64,000 bases of DNA from Posidonia oceanica (lineage: Eukaryota > Streptophyta > Magnoliopsida > Alismatales > Posidoniaceae): contig JAZBRS010000039.1 in assembly GCA_037176725.1 (NCBI GenBank), positions 25,146,001-25,210,000 on the forward strand, in the 5' to 3' direction. This document shows positions 57,486 through 64,000 of this stretch, in pieces. Both the position numbers and the translations under genes were made by a program. Under the pieces are notes generated by a model that saw nothing but the letters and a program-made list of their open reading frames with translations, was not told where the DNA came from and ran no database searches. The first letter of the stretch is position 1. Each line of letters begins with the position of its first letter.

Positions 57486-58021
57486 TCACCTTTTTTGGCG
57501 TGGCCTTGCCCCAGGAAGGCAAAGTCAGGCACCTCCTTTTTTGCGATAGGAGAGTTGGCCTCTCTCCCCTCGCACCCCTCCTTTCTCTTCTGCTAGCTTG
57601 CTCCCCGGGCGGGGACGAGCTGCACCTTGTTTTTCCTTGCTTTGTCGCGCAAGTCTGGCCTTCCTGCCAGATCCTTGCACCACATCGCGTCCTTTTAACA
57701 TCTTCTCTTGCATCATCTCCGCATCTTCTCGGCTAGCATTGCATACTACTTTAGTATCATCGGCATCACTTGCACAGCATCAGCATTTTCCTCTAATTGG
57801 CTAACTTTTGTACAAACTCTTGCATTGCATTTGCATTAGCATGCATTGCACACTTAGCATCATCCATTTGCACCCTGCATCTTGCATTGCAGCAACGGGC
57901 TACGATTTTTGGTGCATCCGCCGAATAAGTAGCCCACGCCCATAGCAAACCGCTGCTCCCGTCGGTCAGATGGGGTGTCTTGTCAATCCTGAGCAGCGGC
58001 CTCGCTCCGCTTGACCTTGCT
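57486..58021 (+). other. Pre-PPT 3'UTR
   Basis: Contains one copy of the hairpin word GCTCCCCGGGCGGGGACGAG (57600-57619), which is amplified in the elements at 7405-8180. Then the conserved GGGCTACGATTTTTGGTG, AATAAGTAGCCCACGCC, and GATGGGGTGTCTTGTCAATC before the PPT. The 78-codon ORF is not supported. Confidence 0.75.
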
Positions 58022-58035
58022 CAGGGAGGGGCATC
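58022..58035 (+). promoter_or_regulatory. Polypurine tract
   Basis: CAGGGAGGGGCATC immediately before the 3' LTR start at 58036. Primes plus-strand synthesis. Confidence 0.9.
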
Positions 58036-61000
58036 TGTTGACACCCCATCTTGGCAGGCTTGGACCATTATGGGACCCTCTAGTGATTGCTGGACTCAAA
58101 CCCAAACCAAACCAAACCCTAATCCTCTTCTTTACCCTTCAAAACCAAGCAAACTTGACCTAAGCCTTTGCCCCTCTTCCCAAGCTCAAAACCTGACCAA
58201 AATCTATAGGAAAACCCACCAACACCTACTTAACAGACCCACCCAAGAACTTAGAAATTTCCAACCCAAGACCATTCCCAAAAACCCTAGAAAACCTAGG
58301 TAAAACTCCCCTTTTTTACAACTTAAAACCCCTCCAAAACCTCCTTGGAATCAAACCAAAACTTCAGAGCCAGCTCCTCAAACCCTAGACTACCCACTCT
58401 CCAACTTTCATCCCAATCCAAGACCTCTAAGCCTCTCATTTGCCCTAATTATCCTTTTCTCTCTCTGGGATTATCGTTTTCTCTCTCCTCTCTCTCTTCT
58501 GATTATCATCTCTCTTTTCATCCCCTTCTTGCCCTTTTTCCTACCTGACTGTGGGCCCTCTTTGTGCTTCGATCCCTTCTCTATCTTATTCCTATTTTTA
58601 CTTTATTTTTAACATTTTCCCTGAATTTTAAAAAAATCATTTTCCTCCAACTCATCTCTTTCCCTTTTATTTCTCCCTTCTTCCAATTCCTTCCTCCTTC
58701 TCTTTTCCTTTTCTTTCTTTTGCTAAAATCCATAAAAAGCCCTAAAAATCTGTAAAACTCCCAAACATAAGAGAAACAAATCAGAACTCTAAGAAAAACA
58801 ATTTAAAAACATTAAACAAACAATTAAAAAACTTAAACCTAATTAAATCAAGCTAAAAAGAGAATCAAGCATGCAAACTAAAAAATGCAAAACAAACTAA
58901 AAGAAAATACTGTAAAATCAAAGAAAAAACTGAAATAAAATCAAAAGCCACCAAAAGTGAAAACCCTCTCAAAAGAATTAAAAAAAACAAACCCTAAAAA
59001 GAAGTAAAACAATTAAAACACTAAGATAAGTAATTAATGAAAGAAAAAAGCCTAACTTAGCAAACCTAAGAAAAAACAACCTAAGAACTTAATTAAAAAG
59101 AAAATGAAAAACACATTAAAAAGACTTAAAAACACTTAATCAGATAAGAGAAACCCAATTAAAAAACATCAAGAAAAATCAACAAATAAAAATCAAAAAC
59201 CTAATCCCAAGAGACTTAAGAAAAGAAAACCCTAAAAGACTAAAACTAAAAGCCCAAAACCCATTCCAATTAATACGAAAATAAATCCTAAAAATCCTAA
59301 TTAATACCCTGAATGCTTAAAAAGAGAAACACAATTTTAAGAACAATTTAAAAAAGACTTAACAACACTTAATCAAGTGGAAAATGAATTAAAAAACAAA
59401 AGAAACCCTAAAACCCTAATCAAGCCCAAAACCCCTTTAAACCACACTAATTAACCTAAAAAAAGTTATTAAAAAATGTAATCAAGACCCTAACCTACAA
59501 CACAATCACACTAACATTTTGCTTATTTTTATTTTATTTTTCCTAATTTGTTTCTCCCCTTTCTTCTCCTCCATTTCTCTTCCTCCTCTTATCCTTTTTC
59601 CTTTTTCTCTCTGCTGGGCCCGTCAGCCCGTTTCCCTTCTTTTTTTCAAACCCACGGCCCTGCCCACAGTCACCATCTTCTTCTTCCTCCTTCCCTCCGC
59701 ACAGTACCTCCTCTTCCACCTTCTGCAGCCGTCTGCCATTCTCGGTCCTCGTCCTCTGCAGACACACCCTCTCACAGCCGGCCGCCCGTTGCAGCCCTTC
59801 CTCTGCCTTCGCTCCACCTTTCGGCGTTTGCAGCCCCCTAGCCCGCGCCTCTCGCCGGCCTATTCCTCTTTGCCACAGCTGCCAACATCTTGCCGTTGCC
59901 GCCAATCTCTTGCAAACTTACCTTCCCAAGCCAGCCTCCTGCATGGCGTTCGAGTGCTCCCGCTCGAACAAAACCCCTCCTCCTTCTTCCTCCTTCAGAC
60001 AGCTTTTTGTCATCGGAGAGAAAGGGAGAAACCTGAGAGAGCAATTCCAAAGCTTTTTCCCCACCTGAACCGGCCTCCTTTTTCCTCCTCTGCATCCTTC
60101 AATTCCCAGAGAGAAGAGCCCAAGAGAGAACAGAGCTTGAGAGTCCTTGGCATCCCGGAGAGAAGCCACTATTCCAGAGCATTCCCACACCCAATCCTTC
60201 TCCTTTTCCCTCTGAAATTCCACAGCAAATCCTCCTCTTTCTTTTCCAGTAACCCGACACCTTTCCCAGCCTCCAGAACTGCAACCCAGCTATCCAGCAA
60301 GCCTCCCCGAACTTCCAACAACCTCCCGGAGGGCTCCATCAGGTCCGACGAGCAGCAAATATTCTCCCCCACCTCCGGCAACATTTTGTGAACCCAAAAA
60401 CTCCGAATCTTCAGCTGAGCTTCGAAGCTCGCATCCGATCGATCGAGAAGCACCGGAAGCATGTCCTGAAGCCGCTCCGGCCTTCGCGAGCAGCTAACGA
60501 TCACCGTAGCGACCGGACGACCTCCGCCGACGACTGCTGAAGCTGCTGAGGTCGGGAGGACGACTCCGACGCGGAGCCAGGTGATTCTCTGCTCCTTTAG
60601 TCTTCTTTTCTTCCCGTGCTGCTCTTCCACCCCTTAGAAGTAAGCTTCCGGCCCTCCTACTCCGATGCCACTCTCCGGTCAGGTCGTCTTCTCCGGCGTA
60701 GTTCTCCGATCATCGCGTCGCTCCGGCCAACGGAACGCGACTCTGGAGGTTGCCGCAAGACCGCACGAACCTCAGGAAGCTTCTCCGGCCCTCAGAACGC
60801 AGCGTCGCTGCGTCGATCGCCGGGACGAAGCTCCAAAAGCTCTGTAGTGCTCCGGCGACCGTTCCAGTCCGTTCCAGGCCGCGTCGTCCTCCGCCGATCG
60901 CCGCCCGATCTCCGTCAGCACCGGGAGCACCTCCCCCGCCGGACAGCACGTCTCCAGCACCCCTGTGCTGGCAGTCGCGGGCGCTGGCAGCTTGCTGCTA

Positions 61001-63892
61001 CAGTGCCCACGGCCGTCGGCCGTTTACTATTCATTTATTTTTCCGTTTGTTTGGTTTGCTAGTAAATATTGCATGTTTGGTCTAAGTTTTCATTATTTTG
61101 CGTTTCAGTCCTTATTTCATTTAATCTGCTGCATTTTTGAATTAAAATCATGCTAAATTGCATTAAATGTTTCTGTTTTTCTTTATTTATATTCCAGTTC
61201 TTTTACTGTGCTGTTTAGTTATAAATATTTGTGCTTTTGCCCTTCTGTTTTCAATTATTGCATCCTGGTCCTGCAGTAGATCATTTAATTTAAATGCATC
61301 AAGTTTACCATATCATATTGCATTCTGTATCCCTGTGCTTTACTGTTTTTGCATTTAAATCCCATGCACTGTAGTAACTTAAGTTCTGATTTTAATTTTT
61401 GCTTGCTGCATTGCATATTTTACCTTCTGCTTTCTCATTTTTGCATACAGATCCATTTAAATGCACAGTAGCCTTTTTGCATGCATATTTAGCTTATTAA
61501 ATTGCATCTTTCCCCCTGCATTTTTAAAAAATTGCACATCAGTCCTTTATCTGTGATTTCAGAGCATATTTTGCATATTAAATTGCATTTTTGACCCTGC
61601 ATGATTTCAAAATGACACATAGGTCCTTTGCATCATTATAAAATCATGTAAAATGCCTGTTTTGCCCTCAAAATTGCATTCTAGCTCCCATGTTTGCAAA
61701 ATTGCACGTAGGCCCTCCACTTGCATTCCCAGACTCCCCAGAACCCTGTTTTCTGGAAAAATTGCATTTTAGACCCTAGAGTTTTTCAAAATTGCATTTT
61801 GCTTGCCATTTGCTTTCAAAACTTCCTCTGATGCATACCCACTTTTTAAAATACCATTCTAAGCCCAGTCTTTTGCAAAACTGCATGCAATCCCTCCTGT
61901 TTCCAAAACCCCTGCATGTAGAGCCCCATCTTTTTCAAAACTCTGGTTTTAACCCCCTTTTTCTTTTTGAAAATGCATTTGAATCCCTGTTTTTCCCCAA
62001 AATTCTCCTTCTTGTCTTTTCTTGCTTCTGCATGCATTCTGCATTCATTTAGCTTTGCATTAAGCATCCCTTTGCACACACTAAGTTCCCTTAGCTCCCA
62101 TTCACCTGGGAGTACCCATTTGCACACCGCTAGGGTCTCCTGAACACTTAGATCTGTTCTTCTCCCCTGTTCTGGTCCTCCTGCCTTGAAGCTGCGATAA
62201 CTTTCGATCCGGCCGTTGGATCTTCTCAAATAAGCTGCCCAGACGACCGTGGCGAAGCGCTCTTCAGCATGGACCAAGCAGATTTCAGATCAGGCCCTAG
62301 GATTTCTAGGTATGTCCTCCTGAACCCTTGCATTGCATTCAATTGCATGCCATTTGCATAGTTTGCTTTGTTTTCGCTTTCCGTCTCTTTGAGCATGTAG
62401 AATAGGACCTCCCCTTCCTGTCTATCAAATCAAATCCCCGTTTCGCGTACTCTTGGGTGTTTTGTGTTGTGTTTTCCCTGGATTCGCCACTTATTGCGAC
62501 TTTCTTCCCCCTTTTGCATGATCCGATCGCGCTGCGAGCTTTGGGCAGCGTGCGAGACACATCGTGGGGCGGTTTAGTGGGAAACAGTCACAAAGCAGTG
62601 GTAATTCCTCCACTTGCTTGTTCTCCCCAGTGTAGGTCTTCACACCTACTCTGCGTGGCCCTCAAACAGTCTGTTCTCACACACACACCGTTTGCCCCTC
62701 CCTTCGCTTTTCTTGTCCTCTCTCTTTTCATTTGCATCTGCATGGTTTTGCCGAGGTTTTATTCCGTCTTTTGGCACCACTTTGTGTGCCCGCTTTCGCT
62801 TTTGGCACCGTTTCACGTGCCCGCTTCGCTTCTGGCACCGTTTTGCGTGCCGCCTTGCTTTTTCGCCCGTTTTGCGTGCCCGCTCTCGTCTTTGGCACCG
62901 TTCTGCGTGCCTGCTTTGCTTTTGCGTCGTTTTGCGCGCTCGCTTTCGTTTTGGCACCGTTTCGTGTGCCCGCCTCGTCCTTTGCACCGTTTTGCATGCC
63001 GCCTTGCTTTTTCACCCGTTTTGCGTGCCCGCTCTCGTCTTTGGCACCGTTCTACGTGCCTGCTTTGATTTTGCGTCGTTTTGCGCGCTCGCTTTCGTTT
63101 TGGCACCGTTTCGCGTGCCCGCCTCGTCCTTTGCACCGTTTTGCGTGCCGCCTTGCTTTTTCGCTCGTTTTGCGTGCTGATTTTGTCTTTTTGCACCGTT
63201 TCGCGTGCTGTTTTCGTTTCTTGCCTCGTTTTGCGCATTTTACGCCGTTTTCTCTTGCATGTCGCCTGCATTGCATGGTTTTGCCGTTGTTTTGCTTTTT
63301 CGCTTGCATTCGCATACAGGGCAGTGATGCTTACTGCCTGGAGTTCTCACGAGCCAGGTTTCGCCCGGTTCGGAACACAGACTGCGTGGCTGAGCACTTA
63401 GATAGCACGTTTACTTCCTTGCTTTGCATCCTTCCACTTAGAGCACACCTATGAGCATTCATTCAGGCATTCATTGGCATTTAGGCATTCGAATCTGCAT
63501 TACCCTGTGTATGCGAGCGTAAGCCTAGAAAGACCGATTCTCGGGAGTGTCGGGGGTGCCTAACACCTTCCCCGCACGTAACAGGAGTCCTTGCCCAGTC
63601 TTTTGGCCCGCAATGACCATATCGCCCTTATCCTAGGCATGAGTCATCTCATTTGCATTCATTGGCATTTGTTTTCCTTTGCATTGCTTTGCTTTGCATT
63701 TCTTGCTTGGTTTTGCCTGTTAATCCACGCATTTCCCCCGATTTTCCTTGTCTTCCGATAATAGACATGGTGGCGACTCTGATTTGTCTTATCTTCCTCT
63801 TTTCTCCTCGATTTTAAGTGTTTTCGAGTTGAGCTTCTTCCTCGGATCAATCGCCGCTAATAGTAAGCCTGATTCCGATTGGGATTACTACA
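58036..63892 (+). mobile_element. 3' LTR (5857 bp)
   Basis: Collinear with the 5' LTR from TGTTGACACCCC to GGGATTACTACA. Most differences by eye are point changes, small indels and copy changes in the 30-bp array (62770-63230). The GC-rich block from 60600 to 61060 looks identical or nearly so to 38850-39310. The 290-codon ORF 59519-60391 and its antisense counterparts lie in LTR sequence and have no domain. Confidence 0.95.
62770..63230 (+). repeat. 30-bp GCACCGTTTTGCGTGCC array (3' LTR)
   Basis: Same array as at 41020-41470, with the same ~170 bp higher-order unit. It appears more diverged between the two LTRs than flanking LTR sequence. Confidence 0.85.
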
Positions 63893-63897
63893 GTGTG
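63893..63897 (+). repeat. Target-site duplication GTGTG (right)
   Basis: Second copy of the 5-bp duplication of the complete element. Confidence 0.9.
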
Positions 63898-64000
63898 CAA
63901 GGAATTAAACGTGCAATCTAAGTGCTCAGCAGCACTGTCTGTGTTCCGAACCGGGCGAACCCTGGTTCGTGAGAACTCCAAGCAGTAAGCATCACTGCCC
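63898..64000 (-). mobile_element. Interrupted class A-like LTR (right part, continues beyond window)
   Basis: On the - strand it reads GGGCAGTGATGCTTACTGCT, GAACCAGGGTTCGCCCGG, GCACGTTTAATTCCTTG, and resumes without a gap at 36274 once the inserted element is removed. Homologous to 63317-63420 in inverted orientation. Confidence 0.85.

Larger units (their letters stand above)
36275..63892 (+). mobile_element. Complete 27.6 kb Ty3/gypsy Tat-lineage retrotransposon
   Basis: Two collinear LTRs (36275-42142 and 58036-63892), a 5-bp target duplication (GTGTG), PBS, PPT, gag, protease, RT, RNase H, second RNase H, integrase and a downstream DUF7745-like ORF. The dual RNase H (RH plus archaeal-type aRH) places it in the Tat lineage, whose Ogre members reach similar sizes. 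LTRs look very similar by eye over the stretches I compared (not computed), so the insertion is fairly recent relative to its surroundings. It is not autonomous: gag and pol carry frameshifts and stops. It sits inside an older minus-strand LTR. Confidence 0.95.

Noticed and set aside
59519..60391. 290-codon ORF in the 3' LTR (and 38039-38605, 30008-30725)
   Set aside because: Low-complexity Phe/Leu/Ser/Pro translation of C/T- and GC-rich LTR DNA; equally long ORFs occur antisense, and there is no recognisable domain.

Overview
The window is plant nuclear DNA, most likely from an angiosperm (species not identifiable from this text alone). It is almost entirely a nest of Ty3/gypsy LTR retrotransposons. 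Evidence: repeated LTR starts (TGTTGACACCCC or TGTAGACACCCC), polypurine tracts, primer-binding sites complementary to the 3' end of tRNA-Arg, and a gag-pol with two RNase H domains, which is diagnostic of the Tat (Ogre/Retand-like) lineage. I saw no rRNA, tRNA gene, CRISPR or single-copy housekeeping gene.

Layout. (1) 1-2378: 3' end of another element (pol C-terminus at 2-88), simple-sequence DNA, a cluster of palindromic words and an antisense gene remnant. (2) 2379-12925, + strand: three pieces of one long-LTR family ('class D') separated by pre-LTR 3'UTR segments, two of which are abnormal LTR-to-3'UTR fusions. (3) 12926-17742, - strand: a truncated 'class C' LTR, an element leader with PBS, and a complete 2.6 kb 'class B' LTR. 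(4) 17743-23422: a 5.7 kb island with two decayed intron-containing genes on the - strand, surrounded by palindromic word clusters. (5) 23423-28427, - strand: class B 3'LTR, PPT and a 3'UTR with a 61-bp satellite. (6) 28433-34429: a 6.0 kb solo LTR ('class A') with a perfect 5-bp target duplication ACTTG. (7) 34435-36274, - strand: a decayed DUF7745/plant-mobile-domain-like gene and the end of a class A LTR. (8) 36275-63892: a full-length 27.6 kb element with 5.86 kb LTRs and target duplication GTGTG, inserted into that LTR, which resumes at 63898.

The complete element is ordered LTR, PBS (tRNA-Arg), 1.3 kb leader, gag, protease, linker, RT, RNase H, second (archaeal-type) RNase H, integrase, 1.5 kb spacer, a sense DUF7745-like ORF, a 3'UTR of hairpin-bearing satellites, PPT and LTR. 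Gag and pol are broken by frameshifts and stops, and all five in-frame pol stops are TAG.

The most unusual points are: a 3'UTR stem-loop whose arms covary between elements; short hairpin words that are single-copy in one element and amplified to a satellite in another, reciprocally; a second tRNA-Arg PBS-like sequence inside every LTR end; four copies of a DUF7745-like gene, one with a clear intron; and clusters of short palindromic words (AACGTTGAACGC-type) bordering the genes. All homology statements come from reading the sequence; no database search or alignment program was run.
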